Source: an uncultured Roseovarius sp.
Lineage (GTDB): Bacteria; Pseudomonadota; Alphaproteobacteria; Rhodobacterales; Rhodobacteraceae
Assembly: GCA_947497295.1 (NCBI GenBank)
Contig: CANMFU010000001.1
Coordinates: 1-64,000 of the forward strand
Length of the DNA stretch: 64,000 nucleotides
Reading direction: 5' to 3'
Below the pieces are notes generated by a model. It was given only the letters and a program-made list of their open reading frames with translations, was not told the origin of the DNA and did not search any database. A program made the position numbers and the translations under genes. Below, piece after piece: positions 49,442 through 58,097 of the stretch. Each line of letters starts with the position of its first letter. Within the stretch, counting starts at the first letter, position 1.

Positions 49442-50854
49442 TTACGCAGCGGGCCGGGCGCTGATGGTGACGTTGTTGCGCCCCCGCCCCTTGGCCCGGT
49501 AAAGAGCGCGGTCCGCTTGGTCCAGAAGGGCATCCAGGTTACTGGCTGCCATGTCCTGAGACTGCCCGCCTTTGCCCATCGCGACACCGATGCTGACAGT
49601 AACGTGGACCGGGCCGGCCTCGCCCTTGGGCATTATGGCAGTGGCAGCGATCCGGCGGCACAGACGATCTGCGGTGCGGCGCGCCTCATCCCCGTCGGCG
49701 CCGGGCATGATGATCAGAAACTCCTCACCGCCGATCCGGGCGACCAGATCGCCCTCGCGCACGCCGCTTCCCAGCAGGTCGGCGACATGGCACAGCACCC
49801 GGTCGCCTGTCGCATGGCCATGATGATCGTTGATCTGTTTGAAGTGGTCCAGATCGGCAACCATAACGGCAAAGTCCTTTGCCCCGGGCGCGCGGACTGT
49901 GATCTGCTCGCGCAGGAACGGCATGGCAAAGCGGCGATTGTAGAGCCCGGTCAGCGGATCAATCATTGCAGCACGCAGCCCGTCATGCAGCCGGGTGCGC
50001 AGCTGGTCGATGGCCTGCTTGCGCTGAATCTGGCGGGTCATGCGCAGCCGCCATTCATCAAGATCGACGTCGCCAACGATCACATCGTTGGCGCCCATAT
50101 CCAGCAGGCTGGCGGCCAGCGTCTGGCAGCCCGCAGGCACCCGTGCCACGATGCGGCTGTGTCGCGCCTCGGGGGCTGCGCGCAGTTCGGCCATCAGCTC
50201 GTGACCCAGGTCATTGGTCGCCGGAATTCCTGCGGCGTTCGGTATCAGCAGAACAAACACATCCGCAGCGGGATCTCCGGCGGACTGCGTAACAGGTCCG
50301 CTGGCCCGCAGCGCCGTAATCTGATGACGGCAGGCGCGGCGCAGGCGTGTACGCAAGGCCATTGCGTCGGCAAGATGCGCGCCCAGTAGTGTAATGCGTC
50401 CGGGCCGGTCAAAGGCTACCTGAGACTCGCCGAATGCAGAGGTATGTTCAGATCCGGCGTTCAGGCGCATATCCTGAAGCGCGTGATGCTGGCGCATAAG
50501 GCCTCTCATGCGCGCCAGCATGATCCGTTCGTGGATGGGATGACTTATGACGTCATCTGCTCCGGCCCTCAGCGCATCGACGCGGCCTTGTGTGTTATCG
50601 TGAGGCAGCAGGGCGACGATAGGGACGACCGCAGTGCCAGGCGCGGTGCGCAAAGCTGCGATCAGATCGATGCAGCCCATATCCGGCAGGGCTGCGCCAA
50701 CGACGATCAGATCGGGTCGCGCAAGGCGCGCCATTTCAAGCGCATCCTTGCCCGATGAGGCCTGCGAAACCTCGAAATGCGCTGCGGACAGTTTGACCTT
50801 GAGAACGATCCTGTTGGTTGCCACCGCGTCGACGATCATTATTTTGCCTGACAT
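49442..50854 (-). CDS. pleD: PleD-like diguanylate cyclase with degenerate receiver domains
   Basis: MSGKIMIVDAVATNRIVLKVKLSAAHFEV... , DPLTGLYNRRF, RIGGEEF, I-site REGD. Confidence 0.8.
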   Translation of the reverse strand: MSGKIMIVDAVATNRIVLKVKLSAAHFEVSQASSGKDALEMARLARPDLIVVGAALPDMGCIDLIAALRTAPGTAVVPIVALLPHDNTQGRVDALRAGADDVISHPIHERIMLARMRGLMRQHHALQDMRLNAGSEHTSAFGESQVAFDRPGRITLLGAHLADAMALRTRLRRACRHQITALRASGPVTQSAGDPAADVFVLLIPNAAGIPATNDLGHELMAELRAAPEARHSRIVARVPAGCQTLAASLLDMGANDVIVGDVDLDEWRLRMTRQIQRKQAIDQLRTRLHDGLRAAMIDPLTGLYNRRFAMPFLREQITVRAPGAKDFAVMVADLDHFKQINDHHGHATGDRVLCHVADLLGSGVREGDLVARIGGEEFLIIMPGADGDEARRTADRLCRRIAATAIMPKGEAGPVHVTVSIGVAMGKGGQSQDMAASNLDALLDQADRALYRAKGRGRNNVTISARPAA

Positions 50855-50941
50855 GGGCCACGCCCTTTCTGACTTGCCCTTTTCTGACGTCCAACTATCC
50901 ATGCAAGTGGTTAAGAAAACCTTTCCGGGAATTTAAAGCTT

Positions 50942-51226
50942 ATGATGACTACGCGGGAATCCGCCGAGACCCTCGCCCTGCAATGTATGGGCTGGCTGCT
51001 GGCAAATGATGAGCTTTTGCCTGTTTTTATGGGCGCAACTGGCGCGGGCGAGGATGATCTGAGGCGCGGCGCAGGCGATCCGGCGTTTCTGGGTGCGGTG
51101 TTGGACTTCTTAATGATGAACGATCAATGGGTAATCGAATTTTGCGCCTTTGCGGGGATTGCCAACGATATGCCGATGTGCGCGCGCGCTGCGTTACCCG
51201 GCGGACAGCAGGAGCATTGGACATGA
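50942..51226 (+). CDS. DUF3572 protein
   Basis: ESAETLALQCMGWLLANDELLPVFMGATGAGEDDLR. Confidence 0.8.
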   Translation: MMTTRESAETLALQCMGWLLANDELLPVFMGATGAGEDDLRRGAGDPAFLGAVLDFLMMNDQWVIEFCAFAGIANDMPMCARAALPGGQQEHWT

Positions 51227-51933
51227 CGGCACTGGCAAACCGGCGCGATATCGAAGGGATCATCTTCGACAAGGACGGCACCCTGTTCGATTTTCATACC
51301 ACCTGGTCCGATTGGACACGTAGCCTGCTTGGCATCCTTGCCGAAGCACATACCGCATCGCCCGAGGTTCTGGCACGCGCCGTCGACTATGATCTGGCGG
51401 CCGGCCGTTTTCTGCCGGGCAGTCCGCTTATAGGCGCCACCAACCGCGAAGGCGCCGAACTGCTGGCCAGCGCGATACCGGGCGCGGACGCGGATGAAAT
51501 AGAACAGACCATCCGGCTGACATCGGCCACAGCGCCACTGGTTGCCGCCGTGCCTCTGGCGCCGTTCCTGACCGGCCTCGCCGCGCGCGGGCTAAAGATC
51601 GGACTGGTCACGAACGACACCGAGTATGGCGCGCGCGCCCATCTGGGCAGCGCGGGCGTTCTGGAGCTTTTCGATTTCATCGCAGGATACGACACAGGCC
51701 ACGGCGCCAAGCCTGAGGCGGGCGGCTTGCTGGCCTTTGCACAGGCGATGGGGCTGGCGCCGTCGCGCGTGGTGATGGTGGGCGACAGCACGCATGATCT
51801 GATCCCCGGACGCCGCGCGGGCATGCATACGCTGGGCGTGCTGACCGGTATCGCCAAAACCGCTGATCTGGCACCCTATGCCGATGACGTTCTGCCGGAT
51901 ATCGGCCACATCCCCGGCTGGCTGGACGCGTGA
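51223..51933 (+). CDS. HAD hydrolase (phosphoglycolate phosphatase-like)
   Basis: IIFDKDGTLFDFHTTW, VMVGDSTHDLIPGRRAG. Confidence 0.88.
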   Translation: MTALANRRDIEGIIFDKDGTLFDFHTTWSDWTRSLLGILAEAHTASPEVLARAVDYDLAAGRFLPGSPLIGATNREGAELLASAIPGADADEIEQTIRLTSATAPLVAAVPLAPFLTGLAARGLKIGLVTNDTEYGARAHLGSAGVLELFDFIAGYDTGHGAKPEAGGLLAFAQAMGLAPSRVVMVGDSTHDLIPGRRAGMHTLGVLTGIAKTADLAPYADDVLPDIGHIPGWLDA

Positions 51934-52838
51934 CGCGGCACCCGCTCTTTGGCCTCGCGCTGGCCACCTTCGGGGCGCTGGCGCTGACGCCGGATGCGAT
52001 GCTGCTGCGCCTGTCCGGCATGGACGGGCCGCAAATGATGGGCTGGCGTGGGCTGTTCATGGGCACTGCGCTGCTGCTGATCTGGGCTGCCGTGTCGCGT
52101 AGGCGGCGCGCCGATCTGGCGCTGTTGGGCAGCGGCGCGGGATTTGCCATCGTGGCGTGCCAGTTCTTCAATTCCTCCTTCTTCTCGCTTGGCATTGCGG
52201 GCGCACCTGTTGCCATCGTGTTGTTCGGGGTCGCGACAACACCGATCTTTGCCGCGCTTTTCGCATGGGCATTGCTGGGCGAGCGGACGGCGCGCGCCAC
52301 ATGGATCACAATCGCCGCTGTCGCGGTCGGCATCGGAATTGCCGTACTGGGTGGTGGCGGCGTGGTGGCCCCAACCAGCGCTGTGATCTTTGGCGCGGCG
52401 GCGGGTCTGGCCGTCGCCGCGATGCTGGCGCTTAACTTTGTCGTTTTGCGCGCGCATCCGCAACTGCCCATTCCGCTCCTGATTGGGCTTGGCGCGCTGT
52501 GCGCCGGGGCGGCGGGCGTGACCGCCACCGGCCCGGCGCAGATGCTGGACGGAAATGTCTGGGCCATCGCGCTGACTGGCTGCGTCGTGCTGCCGGTGTC
52601 GTTCATGTCGCTCTCCTTTGCCTCACGGTACACGGCCGCGTCAAATGTCAGCCTGCTGCTGCTGCTTGAGACGGTGCTGGGCCCGGTTTGGGTGTGGCTG
52701 GCGCTGGGCGAGGAAATGACGCCCGCGATGCTGATGGGTGGAAGCATTGTGGTCGGGTCAATAGCGCTTTACCTGCTGCACGCCCGGCGAACGGCGCGGC
52801 GGAACACGGCAAAAACGACAAACCTTGCCGTTAAGTGA
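51930..52838 (+). CDS. EamA/DMT family transporter
   Basis: Ten TM segments; overlaps HAD gene. Confidence 0.8.
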   Translation: MTRHPLFGLALATFGALALTPDAMLLRLSGMDGPQMMGWRGLFMGTALLLIWAAVSRRRRADLALLGSGAGFAIVACQFFNSSFFSLGIAGAPVAIVLFGVATTPIFAALFAWALLGERTARATWITIAAVAVGIGIAVLGGGGVVAPTSAVIFGAAAGLAVAAMLALNFVVLRAHPQLPIPLLIGLGALCAGAAGVTATGPAQMLDGNVWAIALTGCVVLPVSFMSLSFASRYTAASNVSLLLLLETVLGPVWVWLALGEEMTPAMLMGGSIVVGSIALYLLHARRTARRNTAKTTNLAVK

Positions 52839-52896
52839 CCACTGACCCAAAGCGCGGCGTGCATCATAGGTCCATGCCAAGCGGGAAGGATGCGCG

Positions 52897-54459
52897 ATGA
52901 TCGACGAACCGAAGCGCCGCCAGCGGACCGGCGGCCGGGCGGGGAACGCAGGTCGACGCGGCACGGCGGTGATAGAGCAAATGCCGTGGAAGCCTCCGCT
53001 GAACATCGACCGACTGACCGAGCCGCTGGACGACGATGGCATCGCCGCGATCCATGATGGGGCCATGCGCATCCTTGAAGAGATCGGGATCGAGATCCTG
53101 AACCCCGAGGCGCTAGAGATTTTCCGCGCCAGCACCGGCTGCACGATATCGGGCACGAACCTGCGTATGGGCCGCGATTTCGTGATGGATGAGGTGGCCA
53201 AAGCCCCCGAGCAATGGGCAATCACGCCGCGCAATCCGGACCGGCAGCTTACCATCGGCGGGCGACACCTGAATTTTGGCAATGTGTCCTCGCCGCCCAG
53301 CTACTGGGACATGAAGCTGAGCCGTAAGGTGACAGGCACACGCGAGATGTGCGCGAATCTGCTGAAACTCAGCCAATATTTCAACTGCATCCACTTCATC
53401 GGGGGCTACCCGGTCGAGCCGCAGGATATCCACGCCTCGGTGCGACACCTCGATGTGCTCTACGATACGCTGACGCTGACCGACAAGGTGTGCCACGCCT
53501 ATAGTCTGGGCAAGGAACGGGTCGAGGACGTGATGGAAATGGTGCGTATCGCAAGCGGGCTGAGCCCTGCTGAATTCGACGCCAGCCCGCGCATGTTCAC
53601 CAACATCAACTCGACGTCGCCGCTGAAACATGACGTGCCGATGCTGGACGGCTGGATGCGCCTCGCGCGGCGGGGTCAGGGGCTGATCGTCACACCCTTC
53701 ACGCTGGCGGGCGCGATGGCACCGGTGACACTGGCGGGCGCAGTCGCGCAATCGCTGGCCGAGGCGCTGGTGGCGGTCGTGCTGGCCCAACTGGTGCGCC
53801 CCGGCGCGCCCTGCGCCATCGGCACGTTTACGTCCAATGTCGATATGAAATCCGGCGCGCCCGCCTTCGGCACACCCGAATACATGCGGGCGACCCAGAT
53901 GACCGGGCAGCTTGCGCGGCTTTACAAGCTGCCGTTGCGCGCCAGCGGCGTCTGCGCGGCAAACGTGCCCGATGCGCAGGCAACATGGGAGACGTCCAAC
54001 AGTCTATGGTCGGCCGTTCAGTCCGGCACCCACATGGTCTATCACGCGGCCGGATGGCTGGAGGGTGGGCTGATCGCCAGCCCTGAAAAATTCATCATGG
54101 ATTGCGAGATCTTGCAACATATCCAGCGCTACATGGACCCGACGCTGACCGCCACCGGTCCGGACGAGATCGCCGTAGACGCCATAGCAGAGGTCGGCGA
54201 TCAGGGCCATTTCTTCGGTATCCAGCACACGCAGGACCGATACACGACTGCGTTCTATCAGCCCTTCCTCAGCGATTGGCGCAACTTTGAGGCGTGGGAG
54301 ACCGCTGGCGGTATCTGGACTGCGCAGCGCGCACATCAGACATTCAAGGACATCGTCGCCAGCTTTGAACCGCCCGCCTTGGACGAAGCAATCCGAGAAG
54401 AACTGGCAGATTTTGTCGCCCGTCGCAAATCCGAAGGCGGCGCCCCCACCGATTATTGA
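52897..54459 (+). CDS. MttB-like trimethylamine methyltransferase family protein (no in-frame amber)
   Basis: LDDDGIAAIHDGAMRILEEIGIEI..., TIM-barrel-length protein with family-like sequence. Confidence 0.85.
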   Translation: MIDEPKRRQRTGGRAGNAGRRGTAVIEQMPWKPPLNIDRLTEPLDDDGIAAIHDGAMRILEEIGIEILNPEALEIFRASTGCTISGTNLRMGRDFVMDEVAKAPEQWAITPRNPDRQLTIGGRHLNFGNVSSPPSYWDMKLSRKVTGTREMCANLLKLSQYFNCIHFIGGYPVEPQDIHASVRHLDVLYDTLTLTDKVCHAYSLGKERVEDVMEMVRIASGLSPAEFDASPRMFTNINSTSPLKHDVPMLDGWMRLARRGQGLIVTPFTLAGAMAPVTLAGAVAQSLAEALVAVVLAQLVRPGAPCAIGTFTSNVDMKSGAPAFGTPEYMRATQMTGQLARLYKLPLRASGVCAANVPDAQATWETSNSLWSAVQSGTHMVYHAAGWLEGGLIASPEKFIMDCEILQHIQRYMDPTLTATGPDEIAVDAIAEVGDQGHFFGIQHTQDRYTTAFYQPFLSDWRNFEAWETAGGIWTAQRAHQTFKDIVASFEPPALDEAIREELADFVARRKSEGGAPTDY

Positions 54460-54563
54460 CTGCCAGTTTAAAGGAGCGCGCTGCGCGCGCACAGGGTTCA
54501 AGAGCCGCCCGTTTCAAGCGCGGCGCCTTGCACTTTGGGTGCCGCTGATTTTGCGCCGTCGAT

Positions 54564-54628
54564 GGGTATTTGTACCAAGAAAAGCCATGAAGCGCAGTGT
54601 TGATTTTTCTTGGTGAAAATACCCAAAT
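54564..54628. terminator. Long inverted repeat between convergent genes built from a dispersed motif
   Basis: gggtatttgtaccaagaaaa ... ttttcttggtgaaaataccc. Confidence 0.65.
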
Positions 54629-54653
54629 CCTACGCCCGCCAACGTGCGCGCGG

Positions 54654-55391
54654 TCAGCCATTTTTGTCCAGCGTGGCACGGCAGGTACGGTCGACGACGG
54701 CGTGCAGCAGAACGGTAAAAACAGCCAGCACGATCAGCGCGGCGAACATCAGGTCCGTCTTGGCCCGGCCACTGGCAAGCAGCATCAGGTAGCCGAGGCC
54801 CTTGGATGCGCCGACCCATTCGCCGATGATCGCGCCGATCGGCGCATAGACCGCCGCCAGCCGCAGGCCCGAGGCAAAACCGGGCAGGGCGGCGGGGATG
54901 CGGATATGGCGCATGATGCGCGCAGGGCTGGCGCCCATCAGGCGCGCCATGTCGATCCAGGCTTGGGGCGTGCGCATCAGGGCGTCGAAGAACGCCGACG
55001 TGACGGGGAAGTAGATCACCAGCAGCGTCATCACCACCTTGGAGCCGATGCCATAGCCGAACCACAGGGTCAGAATCGGGGCGAGGGCAAAGACTGGCAC
55101 GGCCTGACTGAATATCAGCATGGGCCGCACAAGTTGGCGGGCAAGGGGGGATGCGGCCAGCGCGATGGCTGTGACGCCGCCCAGCGTGGCGCCAAGCGCG
55201 AGGCCGGCCAGCACTTCGATCGCGGTGATCACTGTATGATGCGCGATCAGCGCGCGGCTGGTCCAGAGCGTTTCGGCCACCAGCGCGGGGCCGGGAAGGA
55301 TGAAGCGCGGCACGCCGGTCAACAGCACCAGCGCTTGCCAGGCGGCGAGAGCGACGAGCGCCGAAGCGATGATGCTGCCCGCGCGCCTCAT
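54654..55391 (-). CDS. thiX: ABC transporter permease (thiamine-precursor uptake)
   Basis: BPD-type permease, operon under TPP riboswitch. Confidence 0.75.
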   Translation of the reverse strand: MRRAGSIIASALVALAAWQALVLLTGVPRFILPGPALVAETLWTSRALIAHHTVITAIEVLAGLALGATLGGVTAIALAASPLARQLVRPMLIFSQAVPVFALAPILTLWFGYGIGSKVVMTLLVIYFPVTSAFFDALMRTPQAWIDMARLMGASPARIMRHIRIPAALPGFASGLRLAAVYAPIGAIIGEWVGASKGLGYLMLLASGRAKTDLMFAALIVLAVFTVLLHAVVDRTCRATLDKNG

Positions 55392-56110
55392 GGGTCGGCT
55401 CGCAATTCCGCCAGCAGGGCGCCCTGGGCGCTGAGCGTCTGCGTATCGTCCACCGGGCGCGGCGGTGCGCCGGGCGGTGCGGGGCGCGCGCGCAGGCTGT
55501 CCGGGCCGAGGATGAGGATGGCATCGCTCAGCCGGGCGGCCTCGGCCGGATCATGCGTGACCATCAGCACGGTTTTGCCCGCCAGAAGCTGCGCTGTCAG
55601 GTCCTGCACCTGCGCGCGGGTGCGCGCATCAAGTGCCGAGAACGGCTCGTCCAGCAGGACGATGGGGCGGTCCTCCATCAGGGTCCGGGCCAGCGCAGCG
55701 CGCTGGCGCTGGCCGCCCGACAGCGTCGCGGGACTTTGATCAGCCTGCGCGCTCAGGCCGACGTCGTTCAACAGGTCTGCGGCGCGCCGGGCATCTGGCA
55801 CCGTGCCGCGCAGGCGGGCGCCGAGGGTGACATTCTGTGTGACGGTCAGCCATGGCAGCAGCAAATCGGACTGCGCCATCAGCGCCACGCGCCCGGCGAG
55901 GGGAACGCCGTCAGTTGCATTTAGCGTGCCGTTCAGTGTCGCCTCGTCCGCGATGCCCGAAATCAGGCGCAGGATTGTGGACTTGCCCACCCCCGACGCC
56001 CCAAGCAGGCAGGTCCATCGGCCTGCCGCCGCGGTGAGCCGAATAGGCGGTATCAGCGGCTCGCCGTCGATAGCGACGGAGCCTTCAAGCAGGATGCCGG
56101 GCGCCGTCAT
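55388..56110 (-). CDS. thiZ: ABC transporter ATP-binding protein (thiamine-precursor uptake)
   Basis: LLGASGVGKSTILRLISG, LSGGQRQRAALARTL. Confidence 0.8.
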   Translation of the reverse strand: MTAPGILLEGSVAIDGEPLIPPIRLTAAAGRWTCLLGASGVGKSTILRLISGIADEATLNGTLNATDGVPLAGRVALMAQSDLLLPWLTVTQNVTLGARLRGTVPDARRAADLLNDVGLSAQADQSPATLSGGQRQRAALARTLMEDRPIVLLDEPFSALDARTRAQVQDLTAQLLAGKTVLMVTHDPAEAARLSDAILILGPDSLRARPAPPGAPPRPVDDTQTLSAQGALLAELRADP

Positions 56111-56778
56111 TCCGGCAGGCCCATGCCCCAAAAGCCGATCTCCAGCCGCGTGGCGGTGGCGAAGCGCTGCGAAAGCGCGGCCCATCGCGGGCTGTCCTGC
56201 GGCGATGGGCCCAGACGGCGGGTCACGGCGCCGTCGATCAGGGCGCCGACGTCGCGGCAGGCTTGCTGGTACTCCGCTCCGGCATAGGTGTCGATCCAGT
56301 CGCCATAGGGCGTGTCGCCGCGCGCCGCCGCCAGCCGCAGACCGATTTCGCCATAGCCCAGCACACAGGGCGCCAGCGCCGCCAGCAGGTCCAGAAAATC
56401 GCCTGAGTGGCCCGCATCCAGCACATAGCGCGTATAGGCGATGTTCTGCACCGCCTCGGGCGCGGCAAACAGCGTGGCCTCGTCAATGCCTTCGCGCGCG
56501 CAGGTGGCGACATGCAGCGCGATTTCGCCGTTCAGCAGCGCATCCAGCGTGTTCGTGGCAAAACGCATTTCCTCGACCGTGTCGGCCTTGACGACCGCCA
56601 GCGCCCATGCGCGGGAGAAGTGGATGAGGAACACATAGTCCTGCACCAGATAGCGCAGATAGGCCTCGCGCGGCAGGGTACCATCGCGCAAGCCCTCGAC
56701 AAAGGGATGATGGGTGTAGGCGTGCCAGTCCTGCGCCGCGTCCGCGCGCCAAGCGCTGAAGGTATTGCCATACATCAC
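56107..56778 (-). CDS. tenA: TenA family aminopyrimidine salvage protein (thiaminase II-like)
   Basis: DWHAYTHHPFVEGLRDGTLPREAYLRYLVQDYVFLIHFSRAWALA; conserved Cys in LAPCVLGYGEIG. Confidence 0.92.
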   Translation of the reverse strand: MMYGNTFSAWRADAAQDWHAYTHHPFVEGLRDGTLPREAYLRYLVQDYVFLIHFSRAWALAVVKADTVEEMRFATNTLDALLNGEIALHVATCAREGIDEATLFAAPEAVQNIAYTRYVLDAGHSGDFLDLLAALAPCVLGYGEIGLRLAAARGDTPYGDWIDTYAGAEYQQACRDVGALIDGAVTRRLGPSPQDSPRWAALSQRFATATRLEIGFWGMGLPE

Positions 56779-57743
56779 TGCGTCTCCGGTACTGCATTGG
56801 CCTCGGCGCCCGGATCAATCGCCAGTTCGGATACCGGGCGAGTCCCGTCCAGCAGGCCGGCTTTGACCAGAAAACGCTCGAAATCGGCGTATCGGGCGAT
56901 GTCGACGGCGGCGGGGCGCAGGGCGAAGCGGGGGATCGTGTCGGTCCAGGCGCGGGCGTTCAGGGCATCGTCCAGTTCGGTCGAGGTGGATTTGAAGATA
57001 TCCCAGCTGTCCTCGGGGTGGTTGACGATGTATTGGGTGGCCTTGGCCGTCGCCCGCAGGAAGCGCGAGATTTTGCCCGCATCCATCGTCTCGGGATTGG
57101 CGACATAGATCAGCTCGTCATAGGTCGGCACGCCAATTTCTTCGAGGTAAAAGCAGGTGCCGGGGACGCCTTCGATCTCCATCTGGTTCAGCTCGAAATT
57201 GCGATAGGCACCGATCACCGCATCGACCTGTCCGGACATGACCGAGGGGCCGAGCGACCAGTTGACGTTGATCATTTCGATATCGTCCAGCGCGATGTCC
57301 TGCGCATTTAGAATCGAGGTCAGCAGCGCCTCTTCGACGCCGGCCACGGAATAACCGATCTTGCGGCCCTTGAGGTCTGCGATGGCCTTGATGGGGCCGT
57401 CCTGGAGCACCAGCAGACAGTTCAGCGGGCTGGCGATCAGGGTGCCAACGCGGATCAGCGGCAGGCCCTCGGCGATCTGAAGATGCAACTGCGGCTGGTA
57501 GGAGACGGCCAGATCAACTTGTCCTGCCGCGACCATTTTTGGCGGTGCAGAGGCGTCGGCGGGCGCTATAATTTCAATTTCCAGACCTTGGTCGGTAAAA
57601 TACCCCCGCTCCTGCGCAACGATGATTGGGCCGTGATTGGGGTTGACGAACCAGTCCAGCACGACGGTCATCTTGTCCTGTGCAAATGTCGGTTCAGCGG
57701 TCAGCGCGCTTAGAAAGGCAACTGTGAAAGCGAGAGATCTCAT
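56775..57743 (-). CDS. thiY: NMT1/THI5-like substrate-binding protein (aminopyrimidine)
   Basis: Signal peptide, KMTVVLDWFVNPNHGPIIVAQERGYFTDQGLEIEIIAPADASAPPKMVA. Confidence 0.88.
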   Translation of the reverse strand: MRSLAFTVAFLSALTAEPTFAQDKMTVVLDWFVNPNHGPIIVAQERGYFTDQGLEIEIIAPADASAPPKMVAAGQVDLAVSYQPQLHLQIAEGLPLIRVGTLIASPLNCLLVLQDGPIKAIADLKGRKIGYSVAGVEEALLTSILNAQDIALDDIEMINVNWSLGPSVMSGQVDAVIGAYRNFELNQMEIEGVPGTCFYLEEIGVPTYDELIYVANPETMDAGKISRFLRATAKATQYIVNHPEDSWDIFKSTSTELDDALNARAWTDTIPRFALRPAAVDIARYADFERFLVKAGLLDGTRPVSELAIDPGAEANAVPETQ

Positions 57744-57864
57744 GTCGGCTCCTTGGCGGCGACGGGTGCACCAAAGGCGCGCACGACCGCAGTACGGGTT
57801 TAGGCACAGCTCCGGCACAGAAAACGGAAGATTGGCGCAGAACCACTCAGGCGGCATCTGCAAG

Positions 57865-57955
57865 CTCCGTTCCCTCCGCCGGTACTGACCGGATCAGGTT
57901 CGATGGGTCGGCGCATTGCCTCTCAGCCCCGGCATAGCGGAGCACCCCAACGGAT
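57865..57955 (-). ncRNA. TPP riboswitch (THI element)
   Basis: Reverse strand reads ggggtgctccgctatgccggggctgagaggcaatgcgccgacccatcgaacctgatccggtcagtaccggcggagggaacgg. Confidence 0.93.
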
Positions 57956-58097
57956 ATGTCGAATCTAGCAATCTGGCGGCACCTGCGCAAGCGACGAAAG
58001 AGCGCGCCGCGCGGTCTGGCGCTTGCGATGCAAATCGTCCGTTCAGCTTGGGCGCGAAAGGCGCTAGGTTGCGCGCGGAATCTCCGGAGTGTCGCCC

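Noticed and set aside
50880-50945. CtrA-like half-site (TTAACC) upstream of the PleD-like gene
   Set aside because: Second half-site does not match TTAA-N7-TTAAC; too weak to support.
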